From positions 7,480-13,899 of the forward strand of contig MHLS01000018.1 of assembly GCA_001819095.1 (NCBI GenBank): 6,420 bases of DNA. Reading direction: 5' to 3'. Shown here piece by piece: positions 1-5,527 of this stretch (position 1 is its first letter; every line of letters starts with the position of its first letter). Position numbers and translations under genes: made by a program. Below the pieces are notes generated by a model. That model ran no database searches, was not told the origin of the DNA, and saw only the letters and a list, made by a program, of their open reading frames with translations. The stretch comes from Candidatus Lloydbacteria bacterium RIFCSPLOWO2_02_FULL_54_12 (GTDB lineage: Bacteria > Patescibacteriota > Minisyncoccia > Phycocordibacterales > UBA6899).

Positions 1-771
1 GACCTTATATCCCGTGACGCTCACGTTATCGGTCGAGGAAGTCCAGTAGAGATTGACCTGCGATGAGGAAACAGTGGAGGTGTATAGACCGGTGGGCATC
101 GACGGTGCAGTGGTATCGGGCGCCGCAGGAGTTGAAACGCCCATAAGATAGACATAGTCGGAACAACCGTACCCTTCGCGACAGGCCTCGATGCGATAGT
201 TGTATGTCGTCGCCGAAGCGAGATCCGTATCCGTGTGTGAAGTTCCGGTTTGTTGCGGCAACCCGCTCCACGATTGTGAATTGGCGACCTCGCGCTCAAG
301 ATAATAATGCGTTGCATTCGCCGAGGCATTCCAAGAGAGCGGAATCGACGTGGAGGTCGGTGTGCCGTTCGTGAAGCCCGTCGGTGCGGCCGGTGGCCCG
401 CCCCCGCCTCCACCACCGCTCGTAGAGGTAAAAGTGTTCGATGCCTCACCGCACCCCTGTCCCTCCGCGCAGGAGGTTACCTTATAGTAATAAAGCGTAC
501 TCGGTGAGAGGCCCGTCAAATTGACACAGTGCGTAAGGACCATGCCGCCGCCGTCACAACGGCTCGTAGAATAGCCGCTGAGATTGTCGGATGCCAATCC
601 GTAATTCACTTGTGAATCCGAGGCTATATCAGTCGTCCAGTTGATCTGCGCCCCTGACCCGGTGATGTTTATCGTCCACGGACTGCCGGTGATTGAGGTC
701 GCATACGCCACCGAAACCGCGAGGCCTACAAAAAAAAGAACTGCCACCGCCGCTACTATGCTCTTTTTCAT
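1..771 (-). CDS. Secreted fibronectin type III repeat protein (3' end outside window)
   Basis: The frame is open from the ATG at 771 to the window edge (257 codons, no stop), so the C-terminus is missing. Residues 1-24 form a signal peptide: a KK n-region, a hydrophobic core and an AYA cleavage site after residue 24. Residues about 28-117 form an FN3-like sandwich with the usual pattern of S-x-V-x-Y-G, then H, L-T-G-L-x-P and Y-Y-Y-K-V. A Ser-Gly7-Pro-Pro linker (118-127) leads to a second FN3 domain (about 128-215). A third begins near residue 220 with DTTAPSMPTGL. Both complete domains carry a C-x5-C pair near their last strands (C101/C107 and C197/C203), which may form disulfides outside the cell. 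C72 and C82 may form another pair. FN3 arrays usually act as spacers or adhesion modules on surface proteins; any catalytic or anchoring domain would lie beyond the edge. No Shine-Dalgarno is visible before 771. An in-frame internal ATG would not improve this, and the signal peptide supports this start. The gene follows tktC in the same orientation, 96 bases away, with an inverted repeat between them. Confidence 0.88.
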   Translation of the reverse strand, partial: MKKSIVAAVAVLFFVGLAVSVAYATSITGSPWTINITGSGAQINWTTDIASDSQVNYGLASDNLSGYSTSRCDGGGMVLTHCVNLTGLSPSTLYYYKVTSCAEGQGCGEASNTFTSTSGGGGGGGPPAAPTGFTNGTPTSTSIPLSWNASANATHYYLEREVANSQSWSGLPQQTGTSHTDTDLASATTYNYRIEACREGYGCSDYVYLMGVSTPAAPDTTAPSMPTGLYTSTVSSSQVNLYWTSSTDNVSVTGYKV

Positions 772-814
772 AAGAATCTTTTTGTTCTGCATAAATATTT
801 TTAACAATGGTCTG

Positions 815-870
815 TGAAATACAAGGTCCGACCTTAAGAATTAATCCCCAAGGTTAGACCTTGTATTTCA
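815..870. repeat. Long inverted repeat, family copy R1
   Basis: Two 21-base arms (815-835 and 850-870) flank a 14-base spacer, AAGAATTAATCCCC. The arms match at 19 of 21 positions, and one of the two differences would be a G-U wobble in RNA. Each arm begins TGAAATACAAGG when read inward and contains the AAGGTC/GACCTT core. The last three bases of the right arm, read on the minus strand, are the TGA stop of tktC. The copy therefore fills the space between tktC and the FN3 gene. It could act as a structured 3' end for the operon, but no T-tract follows on the minus strand, so it is not a standard intrinsic terminator. Confidence 0.9.
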
Positions 871-1869
871 GGACTGACTCACAAGTTTCTTTGCCGCACT
901 CACGATGGCGCTTATTCCCATACCATAGTGCTCCACGAGCTCGCTCGGCGTCCCCGACTGGCCGAACTTGTCATCGACGCCGATGAACGCCTGTTTCGTG
1001 GGGTGCACCTGTACAAGATACTCCGCGACCGCGCTTCCCATGCCGCCTTTGCGTTGATGCTCCTCGACGGAAACAATGGCACCGGCTTCCTTGGCGAGCG
1101 CGAGGACCGCTTCTTCATCAAGCGGCTTTATAGTCGGCAAATTGAGCACCTTCGCCCCTATTCCGGCCGCCTCAAGCTCCTTCGCGGCCATGATGGCATT
1201 ATAAACCAATGAGCCCGTCGCGATTATCCCCACCTTGATTTCTAGGCCATTCTTGGGAGTAAAAAATATTTCCGCTTTGCCAATAGCAAACGGGGTGTCG
1301 AGGGTGGTGACGATCGGCGTTCCTTCACGGGCGAGACGAATATAGACTGGCCCGTCATATTTTGCGGCGGCAAGCGTCGCTTTCTTTGCCTCAATGGAAT
1401 CGCACGGGGCGATCACCACCATCCGCGGAATAACTCGTGTAATGGCAATATCTTCTACCGCCTGATGCGTACCACCGTCAGGGCCAACAGAGATTCCCGC
1501 GTGGCTTCCAATAATTTTGCAATTGCGATTGTTGTAGGCAATTGTCGTTCTAATCTGCTCCCAGTTTCTTCCCGGCGAGAACATCGCATAGGAAGAAAAG
1601 AACGGGATCTTCCCCATCGCTGACATGCCGCTCGCAACCGAGGCCATCGACTGCTCGCCGATGCCGACATTCACAAAACGTGCGGGAAACTTTTTCGCGA
1701 AACGAATCATCGTCGTTGACTCCGTAAGGTCAGCACACAGAGCAACCACGCGCGGATCTTCCTCGCCTGCTTGTAGCAATCCTTCGCCGAAACCTTTCCG
1801 TATCGGCGCCTGCTCGACATCCTTGTCAAAAAGTTTGGGGTTGAGTTTTTGATCGGCCATGTCATTCAT
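868..1869 (-). CDS. tktC: Transketolase, C-terminal subunit
   Basis: This 333-residue protein is the pyrimidine-binding plus C-terminal half of a split transketolase. Paired with the N subunit it transfers a two-carbon ketol group between sugar phosphates, using thiamine diphosphate. The pyrimidine domain spans about residues 20-190. It carries NVGIGEQSM, where E72 is the expected glutamate that activates the cofactor aminopyrimidine, and the conserved GSHAGISVGPDGGTHQ loop (121-136). The transketolase C domain spans about 205-325. The start at 1869 is chosen because its ATG overlaps the upstream TGA (ATGAATGA), giving an 8-base overlap and likely translational coupling, with an AGG 8 bases upstream. 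An ATG three codons later (1860) is possible but has no visible ribosome site. A longer frame start inside tktN is rejected. The stop codon is formed by the edge of repeat R1. Length is normal for split transketolases of archaea and many bacteria. Confidence 0.95.
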   Translation of the reverse strand: MNDMADQKLNPKLFDKDVEQAPIRKGFGEGLLQAGEEDPRVVALCADLTESTTMIRFAKKFPARFVNVGIGEQSMASVASGMSAMGKIPFFSSYAMFSPGRNWEQIRTTIAYNNRNCKIIGSHAGISVGPDGGTHQAVEDIAITRVIPRMVVIAPCDSIEAKKATLAAAKYDGPVYIRLAREGTPIVTTLDTPFAIGKAEIFFTPKNGLEIKVGIIATGSLVYNAIMAAKELEAAGIGAKVLNLPTIKPLDEEAVLALAKEAGAIVSVEEHQRKGGMGSAVAEYLVQVHPTKQAFIGVDDKFGQSGTPSELVEHYGMGISAIVSAAKKLVSQS

Positions 1870-2758
1870 GTTCAGACCTGATAAGACCGCGCAGTGTCCT
1901 AAGTTCATTCAACGCCTCTACGCCCTGCTTCTCCTTCGGCACCACATCGACGGGGCCTTTGCCCGGCGGATTGCCGTGCCATTCGAAGCGCCGCTCGGTG
2001 AAGTCAACGCCTTTTCCGGGAATGGTGTGTGCAATGATGACGGACGGTTTATTAAAAATTGCCTTTGCTTCTTGAATAGCATTATTGATCGCTTCCATGT
2101 TGTGTCCATCGATCTCTTGTACGTGCCAGCCGAAAGATTCCCACTTATCTTTCAAGGGCTCAAGCGGCATAATGTCTTCTGTAAAGCCGTCGATCTGGAT
2201 GTTGTTGCGGTCGATGATGCCGATCAAATTGTGCAGTTTCTCCTTTCCGGCGAGCATTACCGCTTCCCAGATTTGTCCGCAATCAAGTTCGCCGTCGCCA
2301 AGCATGCAATAAAAGAACTTGCTTGATTGCTTCCCATGATCCATCCGCTCGGCAAGCGCCATGCCGACCGCCTGCGAAAGTCCGGAACCCAAAGGACCCG
2401 ACGATGTCTCAAGCGCGGGAAGCCACTCGCGATGCGGATGACCCTGAAGACGCGAGCCGAACTTGCGCAAGGTCTTGCATTCCTCGACGGAAAAATATCC
2501 CGCATGCGCCATCGTTGCATAGAGAACAGGGCAAATGTGGCCGTTCGAGAGAATGAGCCGATCCCGCTCCGACCACTCGGGGTGTTTCGGGTCGTGTCGA
2601 AGCGCATGGAAATAGAGAAGCGTGAAGACGTCCGCCATGCCGAGAGGACCGGCGGTGTGCCCCGAACCAGCCTCGATTAGCATTTCGATGATGGTCTGTC
2701 GTATATCGTTGGCTTTTAGTTCAAGCTCTTTGATGCGCTCGTCATGCAAATGTTCCAT
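1862..2758 (-). CDS. tktN: Transketolase, N-terminal (thiamine diphosphate) subunit
   Basis: This 298-residue protein is the cofactor-diphosphate-binding half of a two-subunit transketolase. GSGHTAGPLG (31-40) matches the family GH-x-G-x-x-LG motif. SNGH (71-74) and the SSGPLGSGLSQAVGMA stretch (119-134) are also typical. The thiamine diphosphate / Mg2+ motif is GDGEL (154-158) followed by Q-I-W-E-A and then the asparagines near 185-186. The start at 2758 gives MEHLHDERIKELELKA. It is preceded by AGAGAGG (2764-2770) with a 5-base spacer, so the frame extension up to 2806 is probably not translated. The gene lies 65 bases downstream of the rpe-like gene and overlaps tktC by 8 bases, consistent with an operon in which the two halves are made together. 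Together the subunits cover the full length of a classical single-chain transketolase. Confidence 0.95.
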   Translation of the reverse strand: MEHLHDERIKELELKANDIRQTIIEMLIEAGSGHTAGPLGMADVFTLLYFHALRHDPKHPEWSERDRLILSNGHICPVLYATMAHAGYFSVEECKTLRKFGSRLQGHPHREWLPALETSSGPLGSGLSQAVGMALAERMDHGKQSSKFFYCMLGDGELDCGQIWEAVMLAGKEKLHNLIGIIDRNNIQIDGFTEDIMPLEPLKDKWESFGWHVQEIDGHNMEAINNAIQEAKAIFNKPSVIIAHTIPGKGVDFTERRFEWHGNPPGKGPVDVVPKEKQGVEALNELRTLRGLIRSEHE

Positions 2759-2763
2759 AGATA

Positions 2764-2776
2764 CCTCTCTATTGTA
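2764..2776 (-). promoter_or_regulatory. Shine-Dalgarno of tktN with possible internal -10 box
   Basis: On the minus strand AGAGAGG (2764-2770) sits 5 bases before the tktN ATG and decides that start. Directly upstream is TACAAT (2771-2776), a reasonable -10 hexamer, but the expected -35 position is poor. A transcript from here would begin at or within the Shine-Dalgarno, so the ribosome site is the firm call and the promoter is doubtful. Confidence 0.5.
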
Positions 2777-2789
2777 TCCCAGCAAAACC

Positions 2790-2812
2790 AAAAAACCTAT
2801 CCACAAAGTGGA
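2790..2812 (-). terminator. Possible weak attenuator between rpe-like gene and tktN
   Basis: On the minus strand a 5-bp stem, TCCAC-TTT-GTGGA (2812-2800), is followed four bases later by a run of six T (2795-2790). The stem is short and the T-run is displaced, so termination would be partial at best. It could lower tktN expression relative to the rpe-like gene. Confidence 0.22.
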
Positions 2813-2823
2813 CTTTGGGAGGC

Positions 2824-3534
2824 TTAGGCCCTTTTGAGTTCTTTGACGGCAAGGGCCGTATTTTCGGCGCCGAAAACGGCCGATCCCGCCACAAGACGGT
2901 TCGCTCCGGCGGCCTTAAGTAAGGGGACGGTATCGAGGCTGACCCCACCGTCCACGCTGATTTTGAGGTTGGGATACTTCACCCGAAGCTTGTTCACTTG
3001 TTCGAGGACGCGCTCGTCGAAGGGCTGGCCTTGGTAGCCGATCTTCGCAATTCCCATGCACTGCACGAAATCTATCTGTTTTATGTAGGGCTCAAGGAGC
3101 TCGGGCGAAGTGTCGGGATTTATGGCCAACCCGATCTCTACGACCTTTTCTCCGTTGATATCTCGCGCACCCTCTTTAAAGACGTCATGCCCTCGAAACG
3201 CGTCGATATCCTTGACCGCCTCGACATGAAAGATAAGTCGGCTCGCACCGATTGGCAGCCACTCGTCAATGTGCTTCTCCGGCTCTAGGATCATAAGGTC
3301 AATCTCGTAGTCGAGTTCCTCCCAAAAGGGCATCCCCTCATCCTGACGGGAAAGCGCGAGGAAATGCTCGTCCTTCTTCACCCCGCCCGTCGCATAAGGC
3401 CAACTCTTTGACGGAACGAACGTGCCGTCCATAATATCGATCTGGGCCAAGGGGACCAGCCCGCGCACACGAGCGGCCTTGAGAACGAGGTCATCATACG
3501 AATCAGGCATGATGGCGGGAATGATGTCAGTCAT
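2824..3534 (-). CDS. rpe: Divergent ribulose-phosphate 3-epimerase
   Basis: This 236-residue TIM-barrel protein matches ribulose-5-phosphate 3-epimerase in order and spacing of motifs. QIDIMDGTFVPS (31-42) corresponds to the family H-x-D-x-M-D-G-x-F-V-P. EIDLMILEP (77-85) corresponds to D-V-H-L-M. FHVEA (102-106), a YQGQPF loop (167-172), SVDGGV (193-198) and a GSAVFG phosphate-binding loop (217-222) follow. It would convert ribulose-5-P to xylulose-5-P, a transketolase substrate, and it heads the operon with both transketolase genes. Two of the usual metal ligands are changed: the first His is Q31 and the second is D79, while D33 and D195 remain. The start at 3534 (MTDIIPAIMPDS) is chosen because homology begins there. 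The frame extends to 3825, but that would run through the divergent gene. No Shine-Dalgarno precedes 3534; instead a TATACT box lies six bases upstream, suggesting a leaderless message. It could be a related epimerase acting on another sugar phosphate. Confidence 0.85.
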   Translation of the reverse strand: MTDIIPAIMPDSYDDLVLKAARVRGLVPLAQIDIMDGTFVPSKSWPYATGGVKKDEHFLALSRQDEGMPFWEELDYEIDLMILEPEKHIDEWLPIGASRLIFHVEAVKDIDAFRGHDVFKEGARDINGEKVVEIGLAINPDTSPELLEPYIKQIDFVQCMGIAKIGYQGQPFDERVLEQVNKLRVKYPNLKISVDGGVSLDTVPLLKAAGANRLVAGSAVFGAENTALAVKELKRA

Positions 3535-3540
3535 TCGCAC

Positions 3541-3569
3541 AGTATAACAAAGATTGACAATGCCGATAA
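3541..3569 (-). promoter_or_regulatory. Promoter of rpe-tktN-tktC operon, probably leaderless
   Basis: On the minus strand TGTTATACT (3549-3541) is an extended -10 element (TG, one base, TATACT). The -35 position with a 17-base spacer reads TTATCG (3569-3564), a weak match that an extended -10 can tolerate. The -10 ends six bases before the ATG at 3534, so transcription would start at or next to the A of the start codon. Confidence 0.55.
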
Positions 3570-3582
3570 ACTCTGGAAAAAT
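3554..3582 (+). promoter_or_regulatory. Promoter of the AsnRS-like gene
   Basis: A consensus -35 TTGACA (3554-3559) is followed by a 17-base spacer and AAAAAT (3577-3582), a 4 of 6 match to the -10 consensus. It points rightward and lies within the same stretch as the leftward operon promoter, so the two polymerase sites overlap. Confidence 0.45.
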
Positions 3583-3607
3583 GCCCCAGGGTTCTTTCCT
3601 AAAGAGA

Positions 3608-3615
3608 AAGGGGGT
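3608..3615 (+). promoter_or_regulatory. Shine-Dalgarno of the AsnRS-like gene
   Basis: AAGGGGGT matches AAGGAGGT at 7 of 8 bases and lies 5 bases before the ATG at 3621. It fixes the start and contrasts with the absence of such a site at the divergent rpe-like gene. Confidence 0.7.
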
Positions 3616-3620
3616 GTGGA

Positions 3621-4475
3621 ATGTCCAACCGCAAAACACGGTACATCGACCCGATTTCGCCGAGAGATTATCATGCGGCGATGCGAATCTTGCGTGGATT
3701 TTTTGTCGAAAAAAAGGGTTTTGTTGAAACACCGGTTCAGCACAGACTTTCCATTCTCGCCGCATGCGAAGATCCTCGCACGATCGGCCAATTCGCTTAC
3801 GCCGGAGAACTATGGCCCTTGCCACAGACCGGACAAATGCATCTTGAGTGGGAGCTCCTGACCGAGCCTAGCGTTCCGGGATACTTTTGCGTCAGCACCA
3901 GTTACCGGAATGAGCCCAAACCCAAAGACGGACGGCACAACCTCATCTTCCCCATGTTCGAATTCGAGACACATGGGGGCATCGAGGAACTGAAGCGGCT
4001 TGAAAAGGAACTTCTGGAATTCTCGGGTTTCGGTCCTGCACAGAGCTTTCCGGAGGTCGCCTATAGAGACGCGGCGCTCATGTATGGGATTTCCGAACTC
4101 ACTGACGTCGAAGAAGCGAAACTTTGCGAGACACACGGACAAGCAGTTCTGCTTACCGACTTTCCAGAAACCACATCGCCATTCTGGAACATGAAACGAG
4201 AGAACGGGATCGCAAAAAAAGTCGATGTACTGCTCTGTGGCATCGAAACCATCGGTTCGGCAGAGCGGTCAACGGATCCGAAAGAGATGGCGCATCTCTT
4301 CGACACCATCAGCGACGGGATGTACCGCGATATCCTCTACTCGCAATTCACCCGCGAGCGAGTCAAGAGAGAACTCAAAGAGTTTCTTGGCCTAAAATTT
4401 TTTCCCCGTTGCGGAGGCGGTATCGGGATCACCCGATTCATCCGCGCGCTCAAGATCGCCGGCATTCATTCATAG
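3621..4475 (+). CDS. AsnRS-related class II synthetase core, possible asparagine synthetase
   Basis: This 284-residue protein contains only a class II aminoacyl-tRNA synthetase catalytic core of the Asp/Asn type. GFVETPVQ (33-40) resembles the end of motif 1. YRNEP (95-99), then RHNLIFPMFEFE (105-116), is motif 2 with R96 and E98 as ATP and acid contacts. LLTDFPETTSPFWNMK (177-192) and ETIGSAERSTDP (209-220) resemble the substrate-pocket segments of AspRS/AsnRS. CGGGIGITRFIRAL (264-277) is motif 3 with the ATP-binding R272. There is no room for the N-terminal OB-fold anticodon domain that AsnRS and AspRS carry, so it is unlikely to charge tRNA alone. Known truncated AsnRS paralogs in archaea act as asparagine synthetases from aspartate, ammonia and ATP, and that is the best guess here. 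A modifier that attaches an amino acid to another acceptor is the alternative. It has a strong ribosome site and an intrinsic terminator just after the stop, so it is probably a single-gene unit. Confidence 0.72.
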   Translation: MSNRKTRYIDPISPRDYHAAMRILRGFFVEKKGFVETPVQHRLSILAACEDPRTIGQFAYAGELWPLPQTGQMHLEWELLTEPSVPGYFCVSTSYRNEPKPKDGRHNLIFPMFEFETHGGIEELKRLEKELLEFSGFGPAQSFPEVAYRDAALMYGISELTDVEEAKLCETHGQAVLLTDFPETTSPFWNMKRENGIAKKVDVLLCGIETIGSAERSTDPKEMAHLFDTISDGMYRDILYSQFTRERVKRELKEFLGLKFFPRCGGGIGITRFIRALKIAGIHS

Positions 4476-4485
4476 CCAACATCCG

Positions 4486-4508
4486 AACCCCAACACTGGG
4501 GTTTTTTT
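4486..4508 (+). terminator. Intrinsic terminator of the AsnRS-like gene
   Basis: AACCCCA (4486-4492), an ACAC loop and TGGGGTT (4497-4503) form a perfect 7-bp stem running into seven T (4502-4508), 10 bases after the stop codon. Confidence 0.9.
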
Positions 4509-4509
4509 C

Positions 4510-4534
4510 TGAAATACAAGGTCCGACCTTGTAT
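4510..4534. repeat. Single palindromic unit, family copy R2
   Basis: Positions 4514-4534 are a perfect 21-bp palindrome centred on C4524, with half-site ATACAAGGTC. With the preceding TGAA it matches the first 21 bases of R1 (TGAAATACAAGG then TCCGACCTT). It is half of the long inverted repeat and shows that each arm is itself palindromic. It directly follows the terminator T-tract. Confidence 0.85.
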
Positions 4535-4540
4535 AAACTT

Positions 4541-4594
4541 GTCCGCCCGTCCAATTCCCGCGGCAAAGACCGCGGGGTATTTGGCGGGCGGAAC
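4541..4594. repeat. Stem-loop module A
   Basis: The outer stem pairs CCGCCCG and CCAA (4543-4549, 4551-4554, with T4550 bulged) with TTGGCGGGCGG (4581-4591), giving 11 pairs. After a small internal loop the inner stem pairs CCCGCGG (4557-4563) with CCGCGGG (4570-4576) around a CAAAGA loop. The 3' side reads CGGGGTATTTGG, a string nearly repeated in module C. No open frame of credible coding character covers it. Confidence 0.75.
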
Positions 4595-4599
4595 CACGG

Positions 4600-4650
4600 G
4601 CAAGTTTTTTGGAAGAGGTGCGGGCCACCGCCCGCTCCAACATATCTTGC
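4600..4650. repeat. Stem-loop module B
   Basis: Three nested perfect stems: GCAAG (4600-4604) with CTTGC (4646-4650), TTGGA (4609-4613) with TCCAA (4636-4640), and GCGGGC (4620-4625) with GCCCGC (4630-4635) around a CACC loop. An internal loop TTTT/CATAT and a one-sided AGAGGT bulge separate them. CAAGT at 4601-4605 could instead pair with ACTTG at 4537-4541, enclosing module A, so two foldings compete. Confidence 0.65.
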
Positions 4651-4693
4651 GTCCATTCATCCCCGTGGCAGAGCCACGGGGTATTTTGGACGC
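4649..4693. repeat. Stem-loop module C
   Basis: GCGTCCA (4649-4655) pairs with TGGACGC (4687-4693), and CCCCGTGG (4661-4668) pairs with CCACGGGG (4674-4681) around a CAGAG loop, with an internal loop TTCAT/TATTT. Both stems are perfect (7 and 8 bp). It aligns with module A from CGTCCA through GGGGTATTT. The inner stem differs by one compensated pair (C-G in A, T-A in C). Confidence 0.75.
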
Positions 4694-4734
4694 TCCCAAT
4701 AAAACGAGGTGCAGACGGAAATACTCGGTGAGCG

Positions 4735-4816
4735 TACAAGGTGGAAAAATACAAGGTCCGACCTTGGGGATTGATTCTTAAGGTCGGGCCTTGTATTTTT
4801 CCGGTCTCACCTTGTA
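4735..4816. repeat. Long inverted repeat, family copy R3
   Basis: Arms of 23 bases (4743-4765 and 4780-4802) match at 22 of 23, the exception being a possible G-U wobble. They flank the 14-base spacer GGGGATTGATTCTT, the reverse complement of the R1 spacer with one change, so R3 is inverted relative to R1. A second pair, TACAAGGTG (4735-4743) with CACCTTGTA (4808-4816), extends the structure outward past a five-base bulge on the right. It lies just upstream of the -35 box for the next gene. Confidence 0.9.
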
Positions 4817-4825
4817 TGTTTTCGC

Positions 4826-4854
4826 TTGACCCGTAACTGTTTATCAAGTAAACA
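4826..4854 (+). promoter_or_regulatory. Probable promoter of the HEAMH-protein gene
   Basis: TTGACC (4826-4831, 5 of 6 to the -35 consensus) and TAAACA (4849-4854, a weak -10) are separated by 17 bases. The site lies ten bases after repeat R3 and about 30 bases before the start codon. Confidence 0.4.
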
Positions 4855-4870
4855 ACGTAAAGACGCACAT

Positions 4871-4876
4871 GAGGAG
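4871..4876 (+). promoter_or_regulatory. Shine-Dalgarno supporting a GTG start
   Basis: GAGGAG lies 5 bases before the GTG at 4882. No ATG nearby is better placed, so it decides the start. Confidence 0.75.
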
Positions 4877-4881
4877 ACGCG

Positions 4882-5484
4882 GTGAAAAAGTTGACACTCG
4901 CTGGGGTGTCCTACGACATCCGCGATATTGAGGGGATGATCTTCCTCGTCCCCTCACGCTTGCGCAAATTTGAACGCCGGATCGAGGCGGACCTCAAAAA
5001 ATCCGTCACACTACTCAAGAAAAAGGGCTGGTACGAATACGTCCTCATGGCCGACATGATCGTCGTCACTGTGCCCTCAAAACGCAAGGGTGACTTCGGT
5101 GAAGTGTTCATGGCGACGGCAGAATGCCCCTATCCCGTGTATTTTAGCGACAGCGGAATGACGGCGAGCACTTCGATACACTGGGTTGCGTCAGTATTAG
5201 TTCACGAGGCGATGCATGTATTTCAGGAGTATTACCTCTCTCTTGAAGCATTGAAGGACCCGAGAAAACAGGAGGTGGACGCCTGCAGGGAACAAAAACG
5301 TTTCCTCCGGCGTTGCAAGCGAACGTCGTACATCTCACACATCGACCGTCAGCTCAAAAAGGGGCGCGAGTGGTGGAAGTACCTTTACGAGAAACCGAAG
5401 ACCAAAAGGGGACGCTACTGTCTCAAGCGGGATATCTACTTCGACCGCGTTCGCGACAAATTGGCGCGGCATATCCCGTTCTGA
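4882..5484 (+). CDS. Unrecognised protein with HEAMH metallopeptidase-like motif
   Basis: I do not recognise this 200-residue protein as a named family. Its one clear signature is VLVHEAMHVFQ (106-115), an HExxH zinc motif (H108, E109, H112) on a hydrophobic helix. A conserved-looking QEVDACREQ follows at 130-138, where E131, 18 residues after H112, could be the third zinc ligand as in gluzincins. Upstream, alternating hydrophobic segments (about 53-65 and 73-88) look like beta strands of a small metallopeptidase fold. The C-terminal third is strongly basic (many K/R around 139-195) with W164-W165. No signal peptide or membrane segment is visible, so it is probably cytoplasmic. It starts with GTG behind GAGGAG, has its own probable promoter and terminator, and shares no operon. 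It sits between oppositely oriented copies R3 and R4 of the inverted repeat, so an acquired single-gene cassette is possible. Catalytic activity is inferred from the motif only. Confidence 0.8.
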   Translation: MKKLTLAGVSYDIRDIEGMIFLVPSRLRKFERRIEADLKKSVTLLKKKGWYEYVLMADMIVVTVPSKRKGDFGEVFMATAECPYPVYFSDSGMTASTSIHWVASVLVHEAMHVFQEYYLSLEALKDPRKQEVDACREQKRFLRRCKRTSYISHIDRQLKKGREWWKYLYEKPKTKRGRYCLKRDIYFDRVRDKLARHIPF

Positions 5485-5489
5485 CCGAC

Positions 5490-5515
5490 ACATCCGCCTA
5501 GGGCGGGTGTTTTTT
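5490..5515 (+). terminator. Intrinsic terminator of the HEAMH-protein gene
   Basis: ACATCCGCC (5490-5498), a TAG loop and GGCGGGTGT (5502-5510) form a 9-bp stem with one T-G wobble, followed by T5510-T5515. It begins five bases after the stop codon. On the other strand no T-tract follows, so it serves the plus-strand gene only. Confidence 0.85.
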
Positions 5516-5527
5516 ACACGAAACAAA

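Noticed and set aside
21..449. Arginine-rich minus-strand frame and small plus-strand frame inside the FN3 gene
   Set aside because: They are shadows of the open FN3 frame, which has a signal peptide and clear domain repeats.
2759..2806. Upstream start of tktN at 2806
   Set aside because: The ATG at 2758 has a well-spaced AGAGAGG, and transketolase similarity starts just after it.
3535..3825. Extended N-terminus of the epimerase-like gene up to 3825
   Set aside because: It would overlap the first 200 bases of the divergent gene and its ribosome site. The extra residues show no family similarity, which begins at 3534.
4541..4693. Riboswitch controlling the HEAMH gene
   Set aside because: The best promoter for that gene lies downstream of the hairpins (4826-4854), so they would not be in its leader. 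No known aptamer core is recognised.
4124..4702. Plus-strand 192-residue open frame overlapping the AsnRS-like gene
   Set aside because: It is a shifted-frame shadow of a gene with clear class II motifs and continues through the terminator and hairpins.
4470..4868. Minus-strand 132-residue open frame over the repeat-rich intergenic region
   Set aside because: It is made of translated repeats and hairpins (the same short peptide recurs from each AAGGTC unit), has no ribosome site, and runs against a terminator and promoter. It is treated as chance.
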